This document shows, one piece after another, positions 18,964 through 27,682 of a DNA stretch of 64,000 nt. Position 1 is the stretch's first letter. The number at the start of each line of letters is the position of its first letter. The notes beneath the pieces are model-generated. The model worked only from the letters and a program-made list of their open reading frames with translations. It made no database searches and was not told where the DNA came from. The translations under genes and the position numbers were made by a program. Origin of the DNA: Mycolicibacter acidiphilus (GTDB lineage Bacteria > Actinomycetota > Actinomycetes > Mycobacteriales > Mycobacteriaceae); contig NZ_JAHCLR010000004.1 in the NCBI RefSeq assembly GCF_018455725.1, positions 121,944 through 185,943 of the forward strand, read 5' to 3'.

Positions 18964-19842
18964 ATGCCGATCGACGCCGCAGCCCGCAAACTGACCGACA
19001 CGGTGGAGGGGGCGAGCGTCCTCGACAAACCCGCGAAATTCGTGGTCGGCAAGCTCGGCCGACTGACCAAGGCGGGCAAGTTCAAGGATCTGATCAGCGG
19101 CAGTCCGATGGGGCATCCGGTGCACCCACCGCTGACCGAACTGGTCATCGGGTCGTTCATGTCCACCACCGCGTTGGACGTGCTGGCACCCAACGTCGGT
19201 GCCAAGGCGGCCAACCGGCTGACCGCGGTCGGTATGGCGGCGTTCCTGCCGGCTGCGCTCAGCGGCGCCAGCGACTGGGTCGACACCGAATACGGCGACG
19301 AGAAGTCCCGCCGGATCGGTCTGGTGCATGCCACGGTGAATGTGGTCGCGCTGGCACTGTACGGCGCGGCGCTGCGCGCCCGGCGGCGCGGTAACCGCGC
19401 GCAGGCGACGCTGCTCTCGCTGAGCGGCGCCGGGGTGCTCAGTTCGGCCGGTTACCTCGGTGGGCACATGACGTTCGTGCGTGGGGTCGGAGTCAACCAG
19501 ACCGCCTTCGAGTCCGGTGGGCCGACGGACTGGACGCCGGTGCTGCCCGCGGCCGACCTGGCGGAGGGCAAGGTGCACGGTGGCGACGCGGGCGGCACGC
19601 CGGTGCTGCTGGGCCGGGTGGGCGGTCAGGTCTACGCGATCCACGACACCTGCACCCACCGCGGTTGTCCGATCAGCGCCGGCAGTGACCCCCTCGACGG
19701 CCACACCGTGACCTGCTTCTGCCACGGCTCGAAGTTCGACATCCGCGACGGCGGCCTGCTGCAGGGTCCGGCGATCATCGGCCAGCCGACCTTCCAGTGC
19801 CGGGAGGCGGACGGGCAGATCGAGGTGCGCAAGCCCGGCTAG
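18964..19842 (+). CDS. DUF2231 membrane domain fused to a Rieske [2Fe-2S] domain
   Basis: The 292-residue protein joins an N-terminal DUF2231-type membrane domain (HPVHPPLTELVIGSF near residues 52-66, then about four hydrophobic segments) to a C-terminal Rieske ferredoxin domain. The cluster ligands are visible in CTHRGCPIS and CFCHGSKFD (CxH and CxxH). It probably transfers electrons at the membrane for an unknown oxygenase or heme partner. A GAAAGAGAG ribosome-binding site precedes the ATG at 18964. At this position M. tuberculosis has a different gene, so the segment from here to lldD2 is replaced relative to that species. Confidence 0.88.
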   Translation: MPIDAAARKLTDTVEGASVLDKPAKFVVGKLGRLTKAGKFKDLISGSPMGHPVHPPLTELVIGSFMSTTALDVLAPNVGAKAANRLTAVGMAAFLPAALSGASDWVDTEYGDEKSRRIGLVHATVNVVALALYGAALRARRRGNRAQATLLSLSGAGVLSSAGYLGGHMTFVRGVGVNQTAFESGGPTDWTPVLPAADLAEGKVHGGDAGGTPVLLGRVGGQVYAIHDTCTHRGCPISAGSDPLDGHTVTCFCHGSKFDIRDGGLLQGPAIIGQPTFQCREADGQIEVRKPG

Positions 19843-20006
19843 CGGCAACTGCACGGCAATCCACCTGAAAACACCTAAGTTCCGATTTATTCAAGTTTCG
19901 TCTGGAATCGCGGTCGGCGTTCGGTTATCTTGATCCGAAGTTGACGACGACGCCGTCGCAGTGCTGCCCTTCGGTGGCGGCTGGCCACGGCGCCCGGCAC
20001 CGGACG

Positions 20007-20012
20007 AAGGGA
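20007..20012 (+). promoter_or_regulatory. ribosome-binding site fixing the start of the RyR-domain gene
   Basis: AAGGGA lies 6 bp before the GTG at 20019. An upstream in-frame TTG at 19941 has no comparable site, and the added 26 residues would be unlike the family. The GTG at 20019 is therefore the preferred start. Confidence 0.6.
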
Positions 20013-20018
20013 CAGCTG

Positions 20019-21788
20019 GTGGGCCATTCGCACCCGCACCGATCGAGCAGTCGGCTGTCGGCCGCCGACGACAGGTGGCTGTCGAAGCTGACCGATCCGC
20101 GCTGGTACTGGGTGCTGGCACCGGCGGCGCTGGTGACGTTCGTGATCGGCTGCTGGGGGTATCTGTCCTACGAGGAGGGCGGGCACTCGCTGACCGACGC
20201 GGTCTACGGCAGCGTCAAACTGTTCTTCCTGCACGCGGCGCCGCAACCGGAGAGTCACGTCGGCATCGCGCTGAACATCGCCCGTTTCGTCGGTCCGGTG
20301 ATCGCCGGCTGGGCGGCGCTGATCGCACTGGTGTCGCTGTTCTGGGACCGGGTGCAGCAGCTACTGATTCCCCTCAAACGCGGCCACGTCGTGGTCTGCG
20401 GGCTCGGCTACGTCGGCCTGGAATTCGTCCGCCAGTTGCATGACGCGGGCTACCGCGCGGTCGTGGTCGAGGCCGACGAGAACAATCCGCACATCGCAAT
20501 GTGCCGGGGCTGGGGGTACCCGGTCATCGTCGGTGACGCCCAGCTCGCGTCGACGCTCGACGCCGCGGGGGTCCGCAAGGCGGCCCGGTTGCTGGCGGTC
20601 ACCCCGGACAGCGTGGTCAACACCGAGATCGTCGCCCGGGGGCGGGCGCAGGCCGGCCGCGGGTCCGAGCGGCCGGTGCTGCGCTGCCTGGCCCGCGTCG
20701 ACGATCCGGGGCTGTGCCTGCTGCTGCGGATCGCCGAGGCCAACCACGGCGACGACGACTCGTCGCTGGACTTCTTCAGCACCGATGAGATCGGGGCGCG
20801 GCTGCTGTTCGAACACCACCCGGCCGACTTCAGCGGCGCGCCGCACATCGTGGTGGCGCATCCGGATTCACTGGGCGCCGGACTGATCTTCCACGCCGCG
20901 CGCAAGTGGCACGACGAACGCACCGACGACTCGATCCGGTTGCTGGTCACCGTGATCGACGACCGGCCCGACGAGCGGGTGGCTGCACTGCTGGACCGGT
21001 ATCCGACCGTCCAGCAGGTGTGCGATTTCCGCTGCTACCGGGCGACCGTGCGTGACCTGGACCGGCTGGCAGCCGAGCGGGCCGACCTGCCGGCGATCTC
21101 GCAGATCTATGTGACCGCCGACCGCGACGAGCGCACCGTAGCGACCGCGCTGGCCGTACGCCAGGTGCTCAGCGCCCACACCCCGCTGGTCGCCGCGGTG
21201 TCGCGCGCGTACGCGGTCGGTGATCTGCTGGCGGACAAGCGGACCCCCGGTTCGATGACCGTGGACGTGTTCCGGACGCTGCAGGAGACCTGCACCGTCG
21301 AACTCATCGAAGGCGGCTCATTCGAAGCGGTGGCCCAGGAGATCTACCGCCGGTACCGGTTGATGCAGTCCGCTGCGGATCTGTCCGCTCCGCCCTGGTC
21401 GGGGCTGGACGAGGCCGGCCGGGTGGCCAGCCGCGCGCAGGCGCGTCATGTCGGCGTCAAACTGCGCAGTGTCGGCTGCGAGATCGCACCGTTACGCGAC
21501 TGGTGCGCAAAGGAATTCACCTTCGATCCGGATGAGCTGCACAGTCTGACGGTGATGGAGCACGACCGGTGGTGGCGGGAGAAGGAAGCCGCCGGGTGGA
21601 CACTCGGACCCAAGGACGACAAGCGCAAGACGCACCCGGACCTGGTGCCGTGGGAGCAACTGCCCGACGACGTCGCCGACTGGGATCGCCAGTTCGTGGT
21701 GGCCATCCCCGAGATGCTCGCCGCGGTCGGTTTGCAGATCGTCGACGTGCGGGGGACGTCGCGGCGCACCACGGCCGTCGGCAGCTGA
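20019..21788 (+). CDS. two-TM TrkA-N (RCK-like) protein with C-terminal ryanodine-receptor (RyR) domain
   Basis: The 589-residue protein has four parts. Two transmembrane helices (about residues 30-50 and 88-108) flank a loop (58-72, SLTDAVYGSVKLFFLH) placed like the pore loop of a potassium channel. A TrkA-N Rossmann domain begins at HVVVCGLGYVGLEF with the GxGxxG turn at 128-133. A second Rossmann-like region spans about 260-420. A C-terminal RyR-repeat domain (about 507-575) shows MEHDRWWREKEAAGW, then KRKTHPDLVPW and a final VAIPEMLAAVGLQIV helix. The channel selectivity motif TVGYG is absent, so potassium conduction is doubtful. RyR domains in bacteria have been linked by comparative genomics to NAD-derived nucleotide signalling. 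The TIR gene follows after 31 bp, implying an operon. The domain calls are firm; the function is inference. Confidence 0.88.
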   Translation: MGHSHPHRSSSRLSAADDRWLSKLTDPRWYWVLAPAALVTFVIGCWGYLSYEEGGHSLTDAVYGSVKLFFLHAAPQPESHVGIALNIARFVGPVIAGWAALIALVSLFWDRVQQLLIPLKRGHVVVCGLGYVGLEFVRQLHDAGYRAVVVEADENNPHIAMCRGWGYPVIVGDAQLASTLDAAGVRKAARLLAVTPDSVVNTEIVARGRAQAGRGSERPVLRCLARVDDPGLCLLLRIAEANHGDDDSSLDFFSTDEIGARLLFEHHPADFSGAPHIVVAHPDSLGAGLIFHAARKWHDERTDDSIRLLVTVIDDRPDERVAALLDRYPTVQQVCDFRCYRATVRDLDRLAAERADLPAISQIYVTADRDERTVATALAVRQVLSAHTPLVAAVSRAYAVGDLLADKRTPGSMTVDVFRTLQETCTVELIEGGSFEAVAQEIYRRYRLMQSAADLSAPPWSGLDEAGRVASRAQARHVGVKLRSVGCEIAPLRDWCAKEFTFDPDELHSLTVMEHDRWWREKEAAGWTLGPKDDKRKTHPDLVPWEQLPDDVADWDRQFVVAIPEMLAAVGLQIVDVRGTSRRTTAVGS

Positions 21789-21819
21789 ATTCCCCGACCC
21801 CGCAAGCCTGGAGACCCCG

Positions 21820-23295
21820 ATGCTGTTCGTCAGTTACGCCAGCCACGACCGGCCACGGCTCGACAACCTGCTGCACGCCCTGCGAGACGCCGGCCACCGG
21901 GTGTGGCTGGACGAGGAACTCGGCGGCGGTGACGCCTGGTGGCACGCGATCCTGGCGAACATCCGCGCGTGCGAGGTCTTCGTCGTCGCGCTGTCCAACA
22001 ACTCGCTGATGTCCAAGCCCTGCCAGGCCGAGTTGCGTTATGCGCGTGCGCTGCGCCGCCCGATCCTGCCAGTGCAGATCGGTCCGGTCGACAGTGTCCG
22101 GGTGACACCGCTGGCCGCCACCCAGATCCTCGACTACCGCAATCCGTCACCGGCGGCCGACAGCCGACTCGCCGCGGCGCTGCGCCATCAGCAGGTCCGG
22201 GCGGATCCGTTGCCCGCACCGCTGCCCGCCGAGCCGGAGGTGCCGTTCGCGTATCTGATGCGGTTAGCCGACACCCTGGCCGGTGCCGAACTCAGCCACG
22301 GCGATCAGGCGGCACTGGTGTCCGAACTGCGGGCCCGGCTCGACGAGGACCGCAGTGACCCGTCCGCCCGCAGCGACATCATCCGGCTGATGTATCTGCT
22401 GCGTGACCGTTCCGACGTCACCTGGCGCACCCGCACCGATGTCGACACACTGCTCGCCGCCAACGAACCGGGCCTCGACCCACCGCCGGACGGGCCGCTC
22501 ACCGTACCGTTCACCGGCCCGCAACCGGTCGTCGTGGCGTCGCCCCGGCCACCCGAGCAGGCTCCGGCGACAGACGGCCCCGCCGTCCGGCGGACGCGTC
22601 GGCTGCCGGTCAAGTGGCTGGTCGGCGCGACCGCTGTCGTCACGGTGGCCGGCACGGTCGTCGGCGCCGGTGTGCTGCACCACCCGGATCCGGGTCGGTC
22701 CCGGGTGGCACTGGTCAGCGACGCCGAGATCAACGCGACGATGGGCACCACCGGCATGCAGACCGTGCAGGGCGGGGTCGACGACGTGAAGCAGAACCGG
22801 CTGGTGGACGTCTCGCCACCGGACTGCGCGGCCTCGCTGTATCCGGGTCTGGACCGCACCTACGCCGACAGCGGGGCCGGCGGGGTCACCTGGGGGGTGC
22901 TGGAGAGGCCGGGCGGCCTGCAGCGCGCCGGCGTCGACGGCAACCCGTTCGTCGACCAGGACACCGCGGCGTTCAGCCCGGGCACCGATCAGGCCGGCGC
23001 GTTCGTCCGGAAGTCAGCGGAGACGTGGACGCGCTGCGCCGGGAAGACGGTGGCGGTGGCCTACCCGGACCACAACGTGTACCGGTGGACGGTCGGTGAC
23101 GTCACCGGCGCCGCACCGGAGATCACCCAGACCTACGCGCTGGCGGACGATCCCGGCTACACGTGTCAGCGGGTGCTGAGCGCGGTGGCGGAATTCGTCG
23201 TCGACGTCAAGGCCTGCTCGACTCATGCCACCGGTGAGGCGGTCCGTATCGCGGACAAGATCGCGGCCGATCTGACCGGCACCAGTACGTTCTGA
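21820..23295 (+). CDS. TIR domain - transmembrane helix - PknH-type extracellular sensor protein
   Basis: The 491-residue protein begins with a TIR domain (about residues 1-110): MLFVSYASHD, then GHRVWLDEE (BB-loop region), FVVALSNNS and PCQAELRYARAL. E71 of that last segment falls where NAD-cleaving TIR domains have their catalytic Glu. A helical linker and a Pro-rich stretch lead to one transmembrane helix at about 265-287. The rest (about 297-491) is a PknH_C-type sensor domain with four cysteines (in PPDCAAS, WTRCAGK, YTCQRV and VKACST), as in mycobacterial kinase PknH and related lipoproteins. The TIR domain would be cytosolic and the sensor outside. TGGAGA precedes the ATG. The gene lies 31 bp after the RyR-domain gene. 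Such a fusion suggests transmembrane control of a TIR enzyme; activity is inferred, not shown. Confidence 0.88.
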   Translation: MLFVSYASHDRPRLDNLLHALRDAGHRVWLDEELGGGDAWWHAILANIRACEVFVVALSNNSLMSKPCQAELRYARALRRPILPVQIGPVDSVRVTPLAATQILDYRNPSPAADSRLAAALRHQQVRADPLPAPLPAEPEVPFAYLMRLADTLAGAELSHGDQAALVSELRARLDEDRSDPSARSDIIRLMYLLRDRSDVTWRTRTDVDTLLAANEPGLDPPPDGPLTVPFTGPQPVVVASPRPPEQAPATDGPAVRRTRRLPVKWLVGATAVVTVAGTVVGAGVLHHPDPGRSRVALVSDAEINATMGTTGMQTVQGGVDDVKQNRLVDVSPPDCAASLYPGLDRTYADSGAGGVTWGVLERPGGLQRAGVDGNPFVDQDTAAFSPGTDQAGAFVRKSAETWTRCAGKTVAVAYPDHNVYRWTVGDVTGAAPEITQTYALADDPGYTCQRVLSAVAEFVVDVKACSTHATGEAVRIADKIAADLTGTSTF

Positions 23296-23306
23296 GGCCC
23301 GGCCCG

Positions 23307-24536
23307 TCAAGCCCGCGGGGTCAGTCGCTGCAACTGGGTGACGTGCTGCGGCGTCAGTTCCGCCAGGTCGCGGACCCCGAGCAGCCGCATCGTCCGCTCG
23401 ATCTGACCGGTGAGGATCTCGATCACCCGCCGCACGCCCGCCTCGCCGCCGGCCATCAGCCCGTACAGGTAGGCCCGCCCGATCAGCGTGCACCGGGCGC
23501 CCAGGGCGATCGCTGCGACGATGTCCGCGCCCGACATGATGCCGGTGTCCAGCAGGATCTCGGTGTCGCCGCCGAGTTCGCGGGCGACCGTCGGCAGCAG
23601 GTGGAACGGCACCGGGGCGCGGTCAAGTTGCCGCCCGCCGTGATTGCTCAGCACGATTCCGTCGGCGCCGAGGTCGACCACCGCGCGGGCGTCGTCGAGG
23701 GTCTGGATGCCCTTGACGACGAACTTGCCCGGCCAGTGCTCCTTGACCCAGGCCAGGTCGTCGAAGGTGAGGCTGGGGTCGAACATGGTGTCCATGTACT
23801 GCGCCACGGTGCCGGGCAGTCGGTCCAGCGAGGCGAATGCCAGCGGTTCGGTGGTGAACAGGTTGAACCACCACGCCGGCCGCGGGATGGTGTCGAGCAC
23901 GGTGCGCAGCGTCAGCGCCGGCGGGATCGCCATCCCGTTACGGGCGTCGCGCAGCCTGGCCCCGCCGACCGGGCAGTCCACCGTGGCCAGCACGGTGTCG
24001 AAACCGGCGGCCGCGGCGCGCTCCAGCAGCGCCATCGACTTCTCCCGATCCCGCCACATGTACAGCTGAAACCACTTGCGGCCGTTCGGCGCCGCCGCGG
24101 CGACGTCCTCGATGGCGGCGGTGCCCAGGGTGGACAGCGAGAACGGGATCCCGGCGGCTGCGGCGGCGCGCACCCCGGCGAGCTCACCCTCGGTCTGCAT
24201 CAACCGGGTGAAGCCGGTCGGCGCGATCGCGAACGGCCACGCGACACGGCCGCCGAGCACCTCGCGGCCGGTGTCGACGGTGCTCACGTCGCGCAGGATC
24301 GCCGGGTGGAATTCGATGTCTTGGAAGGCCTGTCGCGCCCGGGCGATCGAGATCTCGTCCTCGGCCGCCCCGTCGGTGTAGTCGAACGCCGCCCTCGGGG
24401 TGCGCCGCCGGGCGATCCGGCGCAGATCCTCGACGGTCAGCGCCGTCTCCAGTCGGCGCGCGGTGGCATTCAACCGCGGTGCGCGGAAGCGGATCAGTGG
24501 GGTGATCTCGCTGATGCGGGGAATCCGTCGTCTCAT
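23307..24536 (-). CDS. lldD2: FMN-dependent L-lactate dehydrogenase
   Basis: This member of the alpha-hydroxyacid-oxidizing FMN enzymes oxidises L-lactate to pyruvate and feeds electrons to the quinone pool. The 409-residue protein has [11 protein letters not shown] (substrate/FMN region), [20 protein letters not shown] and the catalytic [12 protein letters not shown] segment with the essential His and Arg. AAGGAA lies 5 bp before the ATG at 24536, which is preferred over in-frame upstream codons. It is convergent with the TIR gene (11 bp) and corresponds to Rv1872c. Confidence 0.93.
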   Translation of the reverse strand: MRRRIPRISEITPLIRFRAPRLNATARRLETALTVEDLRRIARRRTPRAAFDYTDGAAEDEISIARARQAFQDIEFHPAILRDVSTVDTGREVLGGRVAWPFAIAPTGFTRLMQTEGELAGVRAAAAAGIPFSLSTLGTAAIEDVAAAAPNGRKWFQLYMWRDREKSMALLERAAAAGFDTVLATVDCPVGGARLRDARNGMAIPPALTLRTVLDTIPRPAWWFNLFTTEPLAFASLDRLPGTVAQYMDTMFDPSLTFDDLAWVKEHWPGKFVVKGIQTLDDARAVVDLGADGIVLSNHGGRQLDRAPVPFHLLPTVARELGGDTEILLDTGIMSGADIVAAIALGARCTLIGRAYLYGLMAGGEAGVRRVIEILTGQIERTMRLLGVRDLAELTPQHVTQLQRLTPRA

Positions 24537-24582
24537 CGTGATTCCTTCCGGTCTGCTCAGCCAACTGTGCCACGGTGGCGTC

Positions 24583-25023
24583 ATGCCCGGCAGTGCGGAC
24601 CCCTTCGACCTGCAGCGCTTCGTCGACGCCCAGGATCGCGTCTATGGCAGCGTCACCGCTGAACTGCGCGCCGGATGCAAACGCACGCACTGGATCTGGT
24701 TCATCTTCCCGCAGTTGACCGGGCTGGGCAGCAGCGTGATGGCCGTGGCGTACGGCATCTCGTCGCTGGGGGAGGCCCGGGCGTACCTGGCCCACGATCT
24801 GCTCGGGCCGCGCCTGCGCGAGTGCACGGGTCTGGTCAACGGGATCACCGGCCGGTCGATCGCGGAGATCTTCGGTCCGCCCGACGACCTCAAGGTGCGC
24901 TCGTCGATGACGCTGTTCGCGCACTCCACCGCCGACAACGGTGACTTCCGGGCGCTGCTGGACCGTTACTGCGCCGGCGAGGAGGATCAGGCGACGTTGG
25001 ACCTGCTGGCCCGCCGCGGCTGA
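24583..25023 (+). CDS. DUF1810 family protein
   Basis: The 146-residue cytosolic protein has the DUF1810 hallmarks [27 protein letters not shown] and [17 protein letters not shown]. The family's function is unknown. It is encoded as a single gene divergent from lldD2 with 46 bp between the starts, and it is convergent with the deaminase gene 2 bp away. It corresponds to Rv1873. Confidence 0.88.
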   Translation: MPGSADPFDLQRFVDAQDRVYGSVTAELRAGCKRTHWIWFIFPQLTGLGSSVMAVAYGISSLGEARAYLAHDLLGPRLRECTGLVNGITGRSIAEIFGPPDDLKVRSSMTLFAHSTADNGDFRALLDRYCAGEEDQATLDLLARRG

Positions 25024-25025
25024 CC

Positions 25026-25505
25026 TCAACTGCGATAGCGGGCCTGGTACAGGGCCTTCAACTCGTCGGCGAATTCCGGGATCGGGCCGTCGGCCACGGC
25101 CTTCGGTGCGACGACGGTGATCGGCAGCGGTGCCACCGGCGGTGCCGGTGCTCCCACCTCGGCCAGCCATCCGTGCAGTTGCGCGGCCGAGGTGGCGTAG
25201 ACGATCCGGCCGAGGCCGACCCAGGCGTGGGCGGCCGCGCACATCGCGCAGTGCTCGCACGAGGTGTACACGGTCGCCCGGATCCGCCGTACCGGAGCCA
25301 GATTCGTTGCGGCCCACCGGGCGATGGCGAACTCCGGATGCCGGGTGGCGTCGCCGCCGCCGGTGCGATTGCGGTCCTCGTAGAGCACCCGGCCGTCGCC
25401 GTCGACCAGCACCGAGCCGAACGGCGCGTCCCCGGCCTCGAGTGCCTCCCCGGCGAGTTGGACGCAGCGGCTCAGATGGGTGAGGTCGGCAGCGCTGAGT
25501 GCCAC
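25026..25505 (-). CDS. cytidine/guanine-deaminase-like nucleoside deaminase
   Basis: This zinc-dependent deaminase-fold protein of 159 residues has the zinc/catalytic motif TRHPEFAIARWAA (His and the catalytic Glu kept; the usual HAE is HPE) and the second zinc motif TSCEHCAMCAAA. It is close in layout to guanine deaminase and tRNA adenosine deaminase-like enzymes. The substrate, whether a free base, nucleoside or nucleotide, cannot be read from the sequence. The likely start is the GTG at 25505, with TAGACT ending 8 bp upstream, consistent with a leaderless transcript. It is followed, in reverse order, by the ahpCD genes but is probably independent. Confidence 0.82.
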   Translation of the reverse strand: MALSAADLTHLSRCVQLAGEALEAGDAPFGSVLVDGDGRVLYEDRNRTGGGDATRHPEFAIARWAATNLAPVRRIRATVYTSCEHCAMCAAAHAWVGLGRIVYATSAAQLHGWLAEVGAPAPPVAPLPITVVAPKAVADGPIPEFADELKALYQARYRS

Positions 25506-25516
25506 AGCCCCGGAGT

Positions 25517-26050
25517 CTACGGCGTTGGCACCAGCGCCGCGGTGGTGATCGCCTGCGCCACCCCCGCGACGATCGCGGCGACCTTCAGCGCCTCCAGGAT
25601 CGCCTCCCGGCCGACGCCGGCCTCCCGGACCACGGCCTCATGCGAGGCGACGCAGTCCGAGCAGCCGTTGATCGCCGAGACCGCGAAGCTCCACAGCTCG
25701 AAGTCGGCCTTGTCCACCCCGGGGTTGCCGATGATGTTCATCCGCAGCCCCGGGCGCAGGTCGTCGTAGGCGCCGCCGAGGAAGTGCCGACCCCGGTAGA
25801 ACACGTTGTTCATGCCCATGATCGCCGCCGCCCCCAGCGCGGCCTGATAGGCCTCCGCGGACAGGGTGTCCGCGGCCTCGGCGGCGATCTCGGTCAGCAC
25901 CGTGGTGTTGCGGGTTGCCGCCGCCGACGCCAGCAGGGTGCCCCACAGTTGCTGCTCGCCCAGCGCGGTGGTCCGGGCGATCGAGCCGAGGTTGAGTTTG
26001 AGGTCCTTGGCGTACTCCGGGATCGCGGCCTTGAGGTTCTCGATGGTCAT
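25517..26050 (-). CDS. ahpD: alkyl hydroperoxide reductase AhpD
   Basis: This thiol-dependent carboxymuconolactone-decarboxylase-fold protein passes reducing equivalents from dihydrolipoamide-containing enzymes to AhpC and has weak peroxidase activity. The 177-residue length and the catalytic motif are complete: C130-S-D-C133 with H137 in CSDCVASHE, and E118 in DFELW, all at the numbering known from M. tuberculosis AhpD. It starts 5 bp after the ahpC stop, forming an ahpC-ahpD operon. Confidence 0.95.
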   Translation of the reverse strand: MTIENLKAAIPEYAKDLKLNLGSIARTTALGEQQLWGTLLASAAATRNTTVLTEIAAEAADTLSAEAYQAALGAAAIMGMNNVFYRGRHFLGGAYDDLRPGLRMNIIGNPGVDKADFELWSFAVSAINGCSDCVASHEAVVREAGVGREAILEALKVAAIVAGVAQAITTAALVPTP

Positions 26051-26055
26051 CGGGC

Positions 26056-26643
26056 CTAGACCGCTTCCTTGAGCAGCTCGCCGGCGTTCAGCGTCGGGTC
26101 GCCCTTGCGCCAGTTGCAGGCGCACAGTTCGTCGGACTGCAGTGCGTCGAGCACCCGCAGCACCTCGTCGACGTTGCGGCCCACCGAGCCCGCGGTCACC
26201 GAGACGAACTGGATCTCGTTGTTCGGGTCGACGATGAACGTGGCCCGGTCGGCGACGCCGTCGGCGTTGAGCACCCCGGTCGCCTCGGCCAGTTCGCGCT
26301 TGATGTCGGAGAGCATCGGGAACGGCAGGGTCTTGAGATCCTCGTGCTGAGCCCGCCAGTTGAAGTGCACGAACTCGCTGTCGATGGACGCACCGAGCAC
26401 CTGGGTGTCGCGGTCGGCGAACTCCTCGTTGAGCTTGCCGAACGCCGCGATCTCGGTGGGGCAGACGAACGTGAAGTCCTTCGGCCAGAAGAACACCACC
26501 CGCCACTTGCCCGGGTGGTCGTCGCTGCTGACCGTGGTGAAGTAGTCGTCGGGCTGCTGCGCGTCGACCTTCGACAGGTCGCCGGCGACGAGCGCGGTGA
26601 GTCGGTATGCCGGGAACTGGTCGCCGATGGTCAGCAGTGCCAT
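26056..26643 (-). CDS. ahpC: alkyl hydroperoxide reductase AhpC (peroxiredoxin)
   Basis: This is a 2-Cys peroxiredoxin that reduces hydrogen peroxide, organic peroxides and peroxynitrite. In the 195-residue protein the peroxidatic C61 is in [12 protein letters not shown], and the C-terminal cysteines C174 and C176 are in DELCACNW, exactly as in M. tuberculosis AhpC. The start ATG at 26643 is preceded by AAGGAG. The gene is divergent from oxyR with a 93-bp shared control region, the classical arrangement for OxyR regulation. Confidence 0.96.
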   Translation of the reverse strand: MALLTIGDQFPAYRLTALVAGDLSKVDAQQPDDYFTTVSSDDHPGKWRVVFFWPKDFTFVCPTEIAAFGKLNEEFADRDTQVLGASIDSEFVHFNWRAQHEDLKTLPFPMLSDIKRELAEATGVLNADGVADRATFIVDPNNEIQFVSVTAGSVGRNVDEVLRVLDALQSDELCACNWRKGDPTLNAGELLKEAV

Positions 26644-26736
26644 GTCACTCCTTGAGAGATTTCGGTGTCGGTGTCCTCCATGGTGCCCGATCAAGATCGT
26701 TAGGTAAAGGTGATACTTCCCACTATATTAATAAGC
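26644..26736. promoter_or_regulatory. ahpC-oxyR divergent control region
   Basis: This 93-bp region separates the starts of ahpC and oxyR. It contains an inverted repeat CGATC-AA-GATCG at 26688-26699 and an AT-rich stretch (TATATTAATAAG, about 26724-26735) just before oxyR. LysR-type regulators normally bind such divergent regions at T-N11-A dyads. The position supports OxyR control of both genes, but the exact operator cannot be fixed by eye. Confidence 0.5.
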
Positions 26737-27675
26737 ATGGGCGATAGAAGTTATCAACCGACGCTGGCCGGTCTGCGGGCGTTCGTGGCGATCGGCGAGA
26801 AACACCACTTCAGCCTGGCCGCAACGGGTCTCGGCGTCAGCCAGTCGACGCTGTCACAGGCCCTGTCGGCGCTGGAGGCCGGTCTGGGTGTGCAGTTGAT
26901 CGAACGGTCCACCCGGCGGGTGTTCCTGACGGCCGAAGGGCAGCAGTTGCTCGGGCACGCCCAGGCCGTGCTCGACGCGGCGGCCCGGTTCTCCGCTGCG
27001 GCCGCCGGCGTCTCCGACCCGCTGCAGGGCACGATGCGGCTCGGTCTGATCCCGACGGTCGCGCCGTACGTGCTGCCCGCCGTGCTGGCCGGGCTCGCCG
27101 ACCGACTGCCGGAGTTGACGCTGCGGGTCATCGAGGATCAGACCGAGCGGCTGCTGGCCGGCCTGCGCGAGGGCGCCGTGGACGCGGCACTGCTGGCGCT
27201 GCCCACCGACGCCGGCGGCGTGACCGAGATCGGGATCTACGACGAGGATTTCGTGCTCGCGCTGCCGCCCGGCCACCCGCTGACCGGAGCTCGCCGGGTG
27301 CCGCCGACCGCCCTGGCGGATCTGCCGCTGCTGCTGCTCGACGAAGGACACTGCCTGCGCGACCAGGCCCTGGACATCTGCCGCAACGCGGGGGTGCGCG
27401 CCGAGTTGGCCACCACCCGGGCGGCGTCGCTGGCGACCGCCGTGCAGTGCGTGACCGGTGGCCTGGGGGTGACGCTGATCCCGGAGACCGCGGTCGAGGT
27501 GGAGAGCGAACGGAGCCGACTCGGCCTGGCGCACTTCGCCGCACCCTGCCCGAGCCGCCGGATCGGACTGGTGTTCCGCACCAGCAGCGGCCGCGACGAA
27601 CCCTATCGGCGACTTGCCGGGATCATCGGAGAGTTGGTCCGCGCCGACCGGGAGGTCCGGCTGGTCACCGGTTGA
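26737..27675 (+). CDS. oxyR: LysR-type peroxide sensor OxyR (intact)
   Basis: This LysR-family transcription factor senses hydrogen peroxide through a reversible disulfide and controls ahpC. The 312-residue protein has an N-terminal winged helix (residues 6-65, [20 protein letters not shown]) and a substrate-binding-like domain. The redox motif [13 protein letters not shown] carries C206 and C215 with the same nine-residue spacing as E. coli C199 and C208. The reading frame is complete, unlike the decayed oxyR of M. tuberculosis. The ATG at 26737 is chosen because the family N-terminus begins there. An upstream in-frame start at 26710 adds only nine atypical residues. Confidence 0.94.
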   Translation: MGDRSYQPTLAGLRAFVAIGEKHHFSLAATGLGVSQSTLSQALSALEAGLGVQLIERSTRRVFLTAEGQQLLGHAQAVLDAAARFSAAAAGVSDPLQGTMRLGLIPTVAPYVLPAVLAGLADRLPELTLRVIEDQTERLLAGLREGAVDAALLALPTDAGGVTEIGIYDEDFVLALPPGHPLTGARRVPPTALADLPLLLLDEGHCLRDQALDICRNAGVRAELATTRAASLATAVQCVTGGLGVTLIPETAVEVESERSRLGLAHFAAPCPSRRIGLVFRTSSGRDEPYRRLAGIIGELVRADREVRLVTG

Positions 27676-27682
27676 GCCGACG

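Noticed and set aside
20190-20240. Assignment of the RyR-domain protein as a potassium channel
   Set aside because: The selectivity-filter motif is missing, so only channel-like topology is claimed.
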